Below are positions 1 through 12,700 of a stretch of 64,000 bases of DNA, piece after piece; within the stretch, counting starts at the first letter, position 1, and every line of letters starts with the position of its first letter. Where the stretch lies: the NCBI RefSeq assembly GCF_000764305.2, contig NW_025947190.1, forward strand, positions 248,001 through 312,000, written 5' to 3'. Source of the DNA: Hyalella azteca (lineage: Eukaryota > Arthropoda > Malacostraca > Amphipoda > Hyalellidae). The position numbers were made by a program, and so were the translations under genes. The notes below the pieces were generated by a model. The model was given only the letters and a program-made list of their open reading frames with translations, made no database searches and was not told the origin of the DNA.

Positions 1-2083
1 GCATAATAGAAGCGCGCTCCTCTGAAGCGTACGAGACTACCTATAACAATCTGGGGAAAATTGTTTATAATAATTTTACGTGACTGAAGTATTAGTAAAA
101 ATTTGGTGTTTGTGCAATTTCAGAGACCATTCCATCATTGCGAACACTTTCCAGAATTAAATAGACCAATGATTTGGAAAATTAGGCAATGAAGTCGATA
201 AGGAATTCAGGAATCATACGTCAAGTGATAGAAAAATATTTAAGCTACACATCATACTTCTGCTGTAATGGTATTAGGTTCTATGAACCCAGAATTTATT
301 TATCAAAAATTGGTATAGTCATAACTATTATTTTTTTCATGCAAAATCATTTCGAATTTTTATTACGAGCAAACTTTTTGATTCTTTATTGTTGGGTTTA
401 TATTTTTTAGATTGTGAACTCTGAGTTGTGGGATTCAGCGCATGTGTGCGATAGTCTCACGGCGTTTACAGTTTTTCGTAAAATGAGAGACGAAAGAGGT
501 AACCATCGTTTGCGGAATTTTTTTATCGATTCCTCTGTCACGTTTTTCTTGAAAGTCCATATCATCCGTGAAGGATTAAGGAACAATTATACGATATGGC
601 GTTGAAATAATAAATCGTGAGCATTGTTGTACTAGTAAACCAAAATGCAACTCCTGTGGAGATGGTGCTGAAGTGTTTCTCGATGACGTGGATCAATTTT
701 ACATGAATCCCTCGTGCTGCATTTAAAATTTAATCAATTCTATTTAAGACTGCATCTTTTGAATGCTAAGAGAGATTGTTGGACATATTTTGACTCGGTG
801 CTGGTTCCCTTGAACCCCCATCACCCGTAACGGTCCCGGTTCATCATATAAAATCATATCGATTATATTATTCGAAGAGAGGAAAATTTACTTACGAATT
901 TGCCAGTTAAATAAAACTGCATATGTACCTATTTGTCATTGATTAATTTAGTGATTAGCGTTTGAAACATCCAGGAGATTTCAAAGTGACCCTTGTAAGT
1001 TAAATTGAGCAATTAATACAGTTGTTGTATTATATGTATTGTTCTATATTTAAGGTATTTTTCGCAAGCAGCCTACATTAGGTATAACAAGAGAGAGAAA
1101 CTATTAGCCTATGTGATTATTGAGAGTAATTTTCCTTTCTTACAATAAATGTTCATTACTGCAGCCTCACAATACCCTTTTGGTTACAACGTATTTTATT
1201 CGTGACAATGACTTGATGACTTGCACCATATCAGCCTTCAGCAGTACATGGATATTCACATTTCTCCCCAACGCAATGTACAGTAAACTTTTTATTGCGG
1301 TCAGTACGTGGCAGGGGTTCCCCGCTGCGCTGCCATAAGACTGTACAATGTTAGAAGAAAGAAATTAAGTCGACCATATTTTGAAATAGGGTACTCGTAC
1401 TCTCGGGCTCATGAAGGATATGCCACAGTTCGCCTGAGTTTGAGTGACCAAAGTTCCCGGGCATTATATCGACTGCAGAAGTTCTGACATGAGGAGAAAT
1501 TTGTGGAGCAGAATTTAAGAATTAACTTGATTATTTAATAGGCAGTGCGACAGTTATGGCTTTGCCGATTGTAACAATATACATTTAAGAAAAAGTTCTT
1601 TTGATGTACTAATCTTGCATGAATCTTTTATACTCAGTGAATATACTGCCCCAAAATCTTTTCAATATTTTAAAGCCAAAGTGTGCTCAAAATAAAATAC
1701 ATTAAAACAAAATGGTTATAGTTCTATCAAAATGTTCCGGGCTCTCGAAATTCGATTTGATAAGTAATTTAAACCAAGCTAAAACCGTAGTACGCGATTG
1801 CACAATACAAGCGCAGTAGAAATTTTCTTCCATATTAAAATCACTTCAATAATAAATAGATATAAAAAATATATTTCGTACTTTAACTTTACCGGAAGCA
1901 ATGAACGAGAATTTTGTCATTAGTCCAACAACTATAAAATGTTTTTATGCAGATTGATTGTTTTCCGTGAAGAAAGTAACTCCACCCTGCATTAATTTGT
2001 ATCTGTAAAATTTTAGAACACGATTGTGTCCATCAGAGACCAGAAAATAAAAAAGTCACTAGATTGCTTTAATCGCAGATTCA

Positions 2084-2140
2084 CTAGAAATTTAAAAGCG
2101 AAGAAAACACCACAAAAATTTAGCATATCTCTTTTGAAAA
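2084..2140 (-). repeat. 57-bp inverted repeat, left arm
   Basis: The reverse complement of this segment is identical to 2517-2573 over all 57 bases. It lies at the 3' end of the Penelope-like relic. The bases next to it (2141-2173) hold the tail of the same element. Confidence 0.85.
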
Positions 2141-2516
2141 CGTTTCGGAGACCAGCTCCATCGTCAGTTCGATAAATCTAGAACACAGATAAATGCAGAA
2201 AATTAGTTTGGAGTTAATAAAAAAAACACAAACAGAAGTTAAAAACCTAAATTTACAGACAAAGGGCAGAATAATAAAGTAAGTACCTATCTATTCACAA
2301 TTTCTAATGGATAAGAACTATAGGCAGCATTTAAACTAGGCTTCTCTTTAAAAATATACAAGGATTCCAAAATACGCAGATCGGAAGCACCAGAACTATA
2401 AGCTAAAACCTTAAAGTCTGTGTCGGACACTGGAACGTTGCACTGTTCGGCGTGAGTGCGCACAGCCGAATGAGGAGGGCGCGATAGTAACTGCCCAAAA
2501 AAAAGAGATATGCTGC

Positions 2517-2573
2517 TTTTCAAAAGAGATATGCTAAATTTTTGTGGTGTTTTCTTCGCTTTTAAATTTCTAG
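2517..2573 (+). repeat. 57-bp inverted repeat, right arm
   Basis: This is an exact inverted copy of 2084-2140. A shorter partial copy of its first bases (AAAAGAGATATGCT) precedes it at 2501-2514. Confidence 0.85.
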
Positions 2574-3593
2574 ACCAGAAAATGATTCAAATGGGAGAAA
2601 ACTCCATCTTTTCCATTTTAAAAGTACTAATCTATGTCAGAGCTTTTATAAACAACGATCGTGGTTCGACCACGATACTTAAAAACTACATGATGATCAT
2701 TTTGTGTTTTTTTTTTCAAAAGAACAAACAGGCATTCGAGAAAATCGATCAAATGTTTCCTACATATATCACTTACCGGTCTTTATACTTCAGCACGGTT
2801 GAATTTAAATGTTTAAAAGAAAGTTTGAGAAGTTTACCTATACTGAAAATTCCTTTGAAAACAAAAATTGTAGCTGGATCAATCATTATATTTGTCATCA
2901 CTGACGCGTCAAAGAGTGTCATCATCTTAATAAACACAATTGCTTGTTAGTCCGATTCTGCATGAAACGAAATTTTATAACATGAATGAAGGAGGGAGAG
3001 TAATCTGAACTTTTGTCGAAAGTGAAAAAGTTTTCCCGACGAATTAACTACATTAGAATATTCAATGAGGATCAAGACAAAAATTAGCTTCCCGCTCTAC
3101 TCATCGCGGATTTAAGAAGGCAAACTAAAAATAGAAAGCTTTATCGTGGTTACAAAGTCTTTAGACATAATCGCGCAGCTTTGTGCTCAATCTCTCTTGA
3201 GAGATCTATGGAAAACTGCGGGAAATATTAGTACTTGAGATGAGCTGCAGCAGAGTCGTGTCCGAATATGTGTTTGTTTAGCTCGGCTTGGTCGGGGATG
3301 AGGATACAAGCCTTTAATTCTAGAGGGATAATTGGACAGCAAGTTTTTAAATTACAGATCAACGATGCTGATTTTGAACTATGTCGATCGAAGGGAGTTT
3401 TTCACAGAATAGTTGAGATTGCAAGCCTTAAAATCAAGCAAATGCGATATCAAGGTACCCAAAATAGTTAACAAAAGTCATTATTAGGTCATGAGCGTTT
3501 CTTTAACAAGCCTCGTTAGTATCATTTCTCACTTTTTATACAATTTTCCACCGCCATATCAATGTTACAGACGTCAATAAAACTGGCATTCAC

Positions 3594-3771
3594 CTTGCGG
3601 AGAGTTCTCAGGCACGGCGGCGTGCACGACACGTGACGGGAAAACGGGTGGGTTGTCGTTGACGTCCTTGAGGTTGATGAGCAGACGGGTGTGTGCTTGA
3701 CGGCCGCCGTCGCTCGCTGTCACCCGTAACTGCCAGCGGGACGACCCCAGTGGCCCGTCCCGATCCAGCGG
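3594..3771 (-). CDS. Cadherin gene exon: EC repeat end, DVNDNPP linker
   Basis: The acceptor is TGTCAG at 3772-3777 and the donor is CAAG followed by GTGAAT at 3593. The exon is 178 nt, 59 codons plus one base. The peptide has PLDRDGPLGSSRWQLRVTAS, then DVNDNPPVFPSRV, then AVPENSPQ, the canonical end of one repeat, its calcium linker and the start of the next. The polypyrimidine tract of its acceptor lies at the edge of a dispersed repeat (3780-3943). The partner exon downstream is not in the window. Confidence 0.9.
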
Positions 3772-6700
3772 CTGACATTGAAAAAAATATAACTCAGTAC
3801 TCACTGCAGTGAGTGACAGAAAACGCATTTTCTCGTCGACGAAAACTTGAGGTCACGGACAGGCGGACGGACAGACAGACTGACATGGCGAGCACAATAG
3901 TGCATTTTTTACATAAATGAGAAAATGCGCTAAAAAAAATCGCGATGATATCCGCGCACTTCTGAGATATAGCAAAATAATGAGGTACTCAGAGGATCAA
4001 TGAATACAAGATGAGATCCGCACACTTTGAGTTCTGAGTATATCACAATAATGAATGAGATACTCAGAAGATAAATGAATACAAGATTGGATCCACGCAC
4101 TCTTAGATCGGAGTATATCATAATTGTGAGGTACTCAGACGACCAATGAATATTAGATGAGATCGGAGCACTTCGAGATCTGAGTATAGCATAATTATGA
4201 GGTAAAGAGACGTGTAACCTAAGATCTGAGAATATTATTGCATATATGTGAGGTAATGTGATGACAAATGAATACAGTGAAATAGAGAGCTTACTCAGAA
4301 CGGAAAATAGCACAAGGATCTGGAACCCAAAAAATATCATATTATGCGATGAACTAGAGACTCTTAATAAACGCCCCAAATTAATATGGGATAAAAAAGA
4401 AAAAATCCAAGCTTAAACTTTGCAAAAAGCAAATACGAGTTTTTCAGTTTGTTCATTTTCATCGAATATAATAACCTCAAAACATCGTAGCACCTCTCGT
4501 CCCATAGGCAAAAAGGCTCAGCGTTAACCAGGAATGTTCAATTGCATTTGCGTATTGCAAGTATTACTTTTGTGACAGCTGCTGTCCAAGTATAGTTGGC
4601 TAAAACCAACTCTCTACCGACCTCTACTTTCAAGACAACTTATGTTATTTATTATTAGTTATTTGTTCAACTTCCGACTGATTTTATGCAGCAGTATTGG
4701 CAAACACAAATTACTGAATTTCAGAACTACTGAACAGCGACCCAAACGAATGGCATTCGTTTAAAGAGGAAAAAAATACTAAGCGGCTTAAAAATAACAG
4801 CAAAACCAAGCCGCTTAAATTTCAAAATGACAAATTCAAATTTTATCAGCCAACGCGATGAATTCGCTACTTAAATTTCCGTTCAGTTTAGCTATGCGAA
4901 TAAATAATTCATGTGGGCACTTTAGTGCCCGTATCGACAGCATTCGATGGTAATCGAATAAACTCTTCACAAGCATTCGCACGGTCGCCATTCTACATTG
5001 AATCAGTCAAGGGATCCTCTCATCAAAACGAAAACAGCGATGCGGTACTTTAGATGTTGAAACATTAGTTTTTAAAGCCTTTTTCACCAGGGCAATGATA
5101 AATGCCATGCAAAACTAACTACGCCAGCTTGTTGCACAGTAAATCTTCCCATCCGTGCTGCACAACCGGTTTTCAATGATCGATGAATGACACTTTAACA
5201 TTATTTATATATATACATTGAGAATAATAACGAAGAGATTGAGTTATTTTAATGCTACCGACAGAATATTCTGTGTAACCGTCGAATTCATCTGTACATC
5301 TGTAGAGCGAAGTAAATGACCGCTTCCATTGTATTTACAAGATATTGAGTACCGAAGTACATGAACAAATAACAATAATCGGATAATATTTTTCACTGTG
5401 GATTGTGCGCTCTCAGCTTGGGAATTTCATATATACTTCTGAGAATGAGCAAAAAATTGTGAACAAACTTAGCTCATCAGCCAAATGCACGGCTAGTGCA
5501 ACTTCAAAAGTTTTTCCATTTACTCGTTGCTGAGTCGTCAGCCGCACTGAGCTGCCGTGCTCTCATATTGTACATTGTACGTGGGTAAAAACATGAGTCT
5601 AAATTATCCGATGAAAATTAATTTAATGATTTTTTAACTAACGCATCAATTACTAAAATAATCATTAGAGCCGACTAGAAAAGCCCACGCCCAAAGTGTT
5701 TCAAATTCAATTAGGTTTCATATAATTGAACCTTGAATATAATGAAAAATTAATTTAGCCGATGCCTTATCAGTATCGCTTTCATCGAATTTCTGAACAT
5801 TTTAGCTTATCGATATGCATCACTAATAATTCTTGGTTTGCAATAAGGAGATTTGAACTCATTAATATGTTAGTAGTTACCTTCATTACGTAGACGACCC
5901 CGGAGCGCGGGTGTACAGTGAAGGAAGGTAGGACCGAGTAGTCGGGCTTGCGTGAGCGGTACACGGGCGACTCCAGCAGCGCCAGCGTGTCGAGCGTCGA
6001 GCCTCGCGTCGGGCTGTAGCTTCTCAAACCGTGCAGGCTGCTCGCACGATCAGAGTCACGTATCGGGTCCGAGTACCTAACTTTATCAGATGAACCCAGA
6101 GGGATTGTGGTGCCCATAAAATCAGTGTAACCTTTGGTGTCAAAGTAATCTTCAGGGTATGAGTAACTCATCATAATTTTGTTGCTAGCATTGCTTGCAG
6201 GTGAGAGTAGGGCTTCCCTGTTCGAAGATACGCTTGTGTTTGAAGTAATATCAGATGACTGTCTACTGGGGTTGAGAGGATCGTGGGGACTGTTAGAGGG
6301 AACACCGTCCCCCGCTATGCTGTACGTTAGAATGCCCCATCGTCCAGCATCGCCATCCTCAGCTTCCACCTACATCCCGGGAAATAATAATAATTATGAA
6401 TGCGATAAATAATTCATTCCTGAAATACAAAATTTTTCCAATGCTTAAAGCAGGTACAATCGTCGAATTTGTTAAGATTTACATTAGCTTCCACCCATGA
6501 TTCACTCTCTCTTGAGTGACCGCAACAATAATTATTGGTCTCTATATACCTCCGTCTTAAAAAAATCCCACAGTGCTATTAAATTCTGGCGTAAAGTTTA
6601 CTAAATGGAAATAAGTTTTATTTATGGGGTGTACTTCTGACGATGTCTTACACCAAATGCCTAGCGATCATACTTTGACTTCGTCCTCCCCTGTCAAATT

Positions 6701-9700
6701 AAGCAAATAATATGGCACCGTTGTGGCAGTAGCGGCCTCTTCGGCAGTACTTCATCTTGGAACACGCATCAGCTTTTCTTCAATTGAATTACCGCTCACG
6801 TAGCCTTGCCGCTGCGAAATATTACGATGTTAGAAGTTCTTACTACGATAGATATAGTGGTACAATGCCCCGAGGAATTTCTTTGCAAGCTAACGCTCGA
6901 GATTATTTGGTCAAATTAAATTCCCGGGCAGGTCATCCATCACACAACTTCGGACGCGATCGTCTGCAGTTGCAACTCACGGGAACACGACAGTAAAAAT
7001 ACGCTTCTATAAATCCCCTCTCCACCTACAAATAGAACATAAAAAGGCTTTGTTCGATGCGTCAAAAATACTTTGTTCGATACGTCGTTGCTCCATTACA
7101 CTAACTTGCACCCACTTCCAGCTACAATCATGAACAATTATGTTCTCTTTCATTTCATGCGATGATGAAAGTAAAATTCTGGTCCAAATAACGAACATCA
7201 GCATTGTCGCATTGCGTAGCGCGATACGTAACATTCGATGAGTGATTTACCTCAATGGGTTAATGTATGAGGAATATGAGAAGAAAATAAAAAATCGCTT
7301 AGGTCTTTGCGTAAAGGAATCATTCATGCATAGAAGATCGTTGCATAGAGAATTCATTTAACAGTTACTCGGAAAACAACAACGAAATAGAACAAACTTT
7401 TACATTGAAAAGAGGAAATAAAGTTACATTCCATTAACAAATGTAAAATTGAAAATTAGTGCATAATTTCACATTTTTACTCACTAATTCACATTCCGGA
7501 CAAAAGATTCGCTGCTGCCAGCAATGCGGAACAATTGATCAATTTTTTACTTCGCAGCTGAGCTGCAGCCGACGACAAGTAGTCCCAACTCAAGAAAAAA
7601 GTTTTATGTTGACACCTTTTAGCCTCCGAAGTCGAGACATTTCACCAGAAATATTCAACATGTCGTGTATGAAACCAATATTCGTTGAATGGTTCCGTAA
7701 GCAATGCAGTTTAAGGGTACAAGCTCACGAACATTCCAGTTTCTGGCCGGTCATTTATACTCAGCGAACATGTCAGTGTATTAATCACGCTTAAATATCA
7801 GGGTTCAATATTTAAAATTCGTAATAGTTTCTTCTTGTATCATTGATTTATTTGTTTTCAAAGTTTTGCACAGAGAAATATTTCCCTTCCTGATTAATCA
7901 TAATAATCCTCTTATGATTAAATAAATTATGCTGAACCAAAAGAAGAAAAAAAAAACAAATTAAAGTTTATCAATAATTTGAGCTTTAAGTGAGTAGCAA
8001 ATTAGAGAGACAGCCATTCTGAGACATTAGGCGACAAAGAAGACGACAACTCCAAAAACAACTCAGCATTCGAGTACGTCATGAATCCCATGTAGAAAAA
8101 ACAAACAGAATAAACATATACGTATCTTCAAGATGGTAAATATGATATGTTCGACGAAGAAACTTTACTCTAATAATTTAAAATGGCTACACGGAGGAAA
8201 ATACTGAAGAAAAAATCAAATATATGCAAGATTAAAAGCAGGTATTTTAAGTATTTTAACCTAAATAATGAGGCTTCTTGTGGGTGGTTGATGATGGAGT
8301 CATATGAATTCCGGAAGAAATCATATGATGATCTCAAGAGGAGCAAGCCGGTACATTGTTTCCAGAGCAGCTTATCCCAGGAACTGTTTCGCAAGGAGAC
8401 TGGCTGCTCTGAGATCAATGAGATGGTCTGAAATGACGGCCACGGCATAAAAGACGTGCTGTGACGTTGTGGTGGACACGAGCAAAAACACCAGATTATA
8501 GCTCACATAATCTTTAAACGCTCTAATTTTACTTGCTCCTTGCCTTTGAACGCTTGGATCACTCAGTGCTATATTGCAGACTGAGGGTCCTAACTCACGG
8601 AATATTTGTCCAGAATATTAGGCAATATGTAATGACAAGATGACGCATCTGATCGCCAGTAAGCAACGACCGCGTGCCAAATTTGAACGAAGGCTGAAAC
8701 TAATTTATGCTCCTGCTCTAATCACTCTTAAAAATTGCCCCATAATTGCCTCGGTGAAGGAAAATTGCGATCACTGGAATTCTTTAGCTAACTGAATGGA
8801 TAATGCCCGTATATAAACAATGCCAGATGACGCAGTACATTTTGTATGAACTTCAATTCAATTCAGCTCCTGCAATCGATTCAAAGTAAACCAAGCATGA
8901 GTTAATTACTGTCAATCTCAATATGGTTGAGTTCAACAATTGAAGCTATTACTTACCAAGGTAGAAAGATCTGAATATATCTAGAGTAGAGGTCGATTCA
9001 TCTAATACCATATGCTTTCATCACCTATAATGATCATGCAACAACGCTGCCCGTTCACAGTACAATGTATTCGGATCTACTTCGATTTTACTCAATACGT
9101 TTGTACACTCGAGGTGGGTAAACGCTGCATTTCACCTGGCTTAATTACGTCATGCCTTTTTAGGCTTGAGGGAAAACGACTCGATTTCTGAACAATTAGC
9201 TTCAATAAAAACGTATTACTATTATTTGTCGCTGTTTCGAGCATAATAAGCAAGATTTTTACGTTGTACGACTACTTAAAATTTTGATTAGACAGATATT
9301 CTTTTCGATATTTAGGTCCATTTTATTTCAGTAGTCAGTACAGCATCGACAAATATTCCTGAAATTTGGGTGAAAAGAAATGCAAAAGATGAAATAATGG
9401 AACCTCTATATATATATCTAGCTGTGATTCAGGTTGGCAAGAAGACATTGGCCCAGGTGAAACAAGTTTCAAGATCTCCAAAGGTTGTTTTCGGTGAATA
9501 CATAATCTCTGCGCAATTAACTGTTCCAGCCATCCATGTTGAGTGAGTTAATGATGAATTTTAGGTCTCTGAACTAGACAGCCAAAACGGGATTAAGCAG
9601 TCTCAATTTAAACAAAGGAATTTCATTTTACACGTAATGCTTTGGGAAAAACATCGAATGTTCTCGAAATCTCGGCGAAATACTCTTTGCTCAAGAGCCG

Positions 9701-12700
9701 CGCTTGAAGCAATGCACCATTGAGGACGTCTCAGGAGGCTGCGCGACTAAAGCAAGAATCTTGTGATGTCAGTTGGGCGCGTTCAGTTGAACCTCGACAC
9801 ATTCGTTTCTTTCGAAACGGCATTATGTTATTTACAAAGAAATTGAGGGATCGATACGTACTTTGTATTACGGTAGTAACAATGAAAACAATATACTGAC
9901 AATTTCATTTTCAGATCTGCGCATCCAATGGCAAAAGCTTGTCGGATACCAAGTACGTATTTACCACCCGAGTACTCGTATTTATTGCCTGGTAAACTAC
10001 AATCCTTGCATCTAGGGGTTCGTCCCCTAAAAGTTTTCTAAGCTGAAAAAATTGCGAAACAAAAGAGATTTCAGATATAGGGTTTTGTAGCAAGCTTATC
10101 TGGAAACTTAGAACGCATCCTTTCATCTGTAAGACGTAGAACGGGCAAAATTTTAAATTCACGCCCGTAAATACGTTGCTGTTAAGTGCAACAGTCCACC
10201 GCACATTATTCGAATGCCCACGAGATAATCTCTCTGGAATGCCTGCCTTTGATGAGAAAATGCGGGACAGGAAGAACTGCTAACGAGCCTCAGCCTAATA
10301 ATTCGACGAAATTTCTTAACTCTAAGACGAAGTCAGACTCGACTTATTAACAAATTAACTCACTGCTATTTCTCGTTGTGTCCAGTCACGCATTATTTTC
10401 CAGCGAGGCAATTTAGCGGATAGCACATCACACGACGCACCACATGAAGGAGCTAAAGGAAAGAATGTCTTACACCAGACATAGCAGAATACCGTCTTTG
10501 AAACATCTCAAAATCGACATACTTAAATAGAGCAGCTAGCTCACCTGAAGGATTGGCTTTGGCAGGTTTCTGTCATCCTCTTCTGTTATTTGTGTCTCGT
10601 AATATGACCTGACGAAGACTGGAGGGAAGTCGTTGTCATCGAGGACCTTGACGATGACGCAGGTCACGGCGCTGCCGATGCTGCTGCTCGCCGACACGCG
10701 CACGGCGTACTACAAGGGAGAGGCGAACTTGGCGGCAATGCAAGCTACGACTAGTTGTTGAGAGCCTCGAGTACATAATATGATAAAATACCAAAAAGAG
10801 ATGGAAAGTATTTTGTCATTCAATTACGTATAATGAATGACGTTCGTTTGATTTGTATTGATATCAAATAAACCAACCATCTGGAACTTATGTATTAAGT
10901 GGTCCTTAATTTGAAGCGACGAGTATTTGTTGTGCTCGAACCAGAAGCTGCCTAGTGGAATGATGCCGTTAGACTGCTTTAGTGTCCCCTAAACCGCCAA
11001 ATACTAGTTTTGTCTTTAAAAATGATCTCAATGAATGCGATAAAATCGTGTGCGTGCATTAGATTACAACCTTTCTCTTGTAGTGTTCCTGGAAATTAGT
11101 CGCATCTTGTTGGTTGACTGAACACTAGTTCAGTAGCTCAATAATGAAACAAGCAATCTTTCCTTGGTCGTAAATTGATTATAATTATGTATTTTTAGAT
11201 TAAAGAGTAAATTAATGAAGTTTCAATTAATAAACATCATATAAGTGAATTTGAATGTAAATATAGTTTAAAGAGCGACCCTGAAACGCACCTGTGCGTG
11301 GGCCTCATAATCGAGGGGCGCCGTGGTGGCGAGGGCGCCACTGCGACGCCCGATGTGGAAGAGGGAGGAGGACGCGCCTCTGGCTCGGTGGTGACTCCTG
11401 CTGTAGGGCTCCTCGCACCCGCCGGGGCCTTCAGACAGTACCCGGAAGTGGATTTTCTCGTCTGAACACGTGGCACGTGACATTACATTAGTTAGTAATC
11501 TCAATCACTTGCAAGCGCCAAATACAATTTTTTTTTATTCGAATTTTTGAGTGCAATAGAGTTTTACATAAATAATAGCTTCCGAAAATCAGTCCAATTC
11601 ATGATCGGTGATCACAATGACATGGTTTGAAGAAATTCAAAAATTAATTATCAATATTACCAGATTATACATTTCTTTGTAGTCAGTAAGTAATGCTTTT
11701 AACGACCCACACGATAGAACTTAGTATGTCTTTGCAAAATTTACTTCCTTAATGCTAAACAGTGGCTAAATATTGATAGATCCCGTCCGATCGTTTGAGC
11801 GGTAACCACATCAAACTGATATATTATATAACGGCGGGAACGGCGAGGCGCGGAAAACATATCACACTGCCGCGGAAGCGGAATAAAAATCAGGCTATCA
11901 TTAAATACTCAGGAGTGCAAGCTCGCTTCCACCACATCGGCACGCCATGCGGAAAATTTATTGCACTGCAATTGGTTCAATGCCAACAATTTCTGAAACA
12001 ATTTAGAAAATGCAACTTAAAATTCTGAAACGATCAAAACTAAGGATTATAGTTTCCCCGTCGGCACTGATTGACTAGTAAATGTAATTAAGCAACAATT
12101 ATTGCCAATGCGGCAGCGGAAAAGGAATTTTATCGCCCGAGTGTTAATCACTCAGACTTGACAAAGCGCCTGTGAGCTTTCGATCCATTAACATCTGCAG
12201 CGCGCCTGGATTCCGGGCTCAAGACGCCTTTTTACGGACTGCATTCATTGTGCGCACAAATGGACACTTGATTCTGCAAGTGGTGATTTGTCACTGCGAC
12301 GAATCACAGCACGAGGCTCAATCTGGAAGTTTTGTGCAAAATTCTTAGCTTATAAATGGAAGGTGGATCAGCAATATGCTTAGAAAGCCTTAATCGGAAT
12401 TACTAAGGTTAAAACTAATGAGTCTGTCATTGAGGAAAAGCTGCGAATATCTTTCTCTCATGCATATAAAAGAAGAGCCTTGTAAAATAAAGTTAAATAA
12501 TATATTGCCTTGGAACATGCACTAGTTCATAAGAATAAACAAAGGAAAATTAATGGGTCGAAAGCGTTCTCTGAAAAACTACGCAGTGATGAGTTCCAAA
12601 ACATTGTGGAAGTTCCGCATAGTTTAAGAAACAAATTTAAACGATAAGGATAATTATGTTTGACGCCATGTTTTAAGTCCCATCAATTGTCAAGATAGTT

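Larger units (their letters stand above)
2037..2583 (-). mobile_element. Truncated Penelope-like retroelement with GIY-YIG endonuclease tail
   Basis: A minus-strand frame (about 2480 down to 2287) reads SRPPHSAVRTHAEQCN, then DFKVLAYSSG, then DLRILESLYIFKEKPSLN. This resembles the C-terminal half of the GIY-YIG endonuclease of Penelope-like elements. The reverse transcriptase and the catalytic GIY and YIG strands are absent. The fragment is bracketed by identical 57-bp inverted repeats at 2084-2140 and 2517-2573, and a 12-bp direct repeat (AGACCAGAAAAT) at 2037-2048 and 2572-2583 could be a target-site duplication. It is a dead, 5'-truncated copy. Confidence 0.6.
1..3593. other. AT-rich intron or flank downstream of the last visible cadherin exon
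   Basis: This stretch probably belongs to the next cadherin intron. I found no further cadherin exon here on the minus strand. It contains a Penelope-like retroelement relic (2037-2583). The remaining open frames, including a 146-codon frame at 2510-2950 on the plus strand, show no recognisable domain and are Lys/Ile/Phe-rich, as expected from AT-rich noncoding DNA. Confidence 0.5.

Noticed and set aside
2510..2950. 146-codon plus-strand frame
   Set aside because: It begins in the inverted repeat of a retroelement relic and is AT-driven in composition, without a domain.
3930..4379. 149-codon minus-strand frame resembling a membrane protein
   Set aside because: It runs across a degenerate 65-bp tandem repeat; hydrophobicity comes from AT-rich composition.
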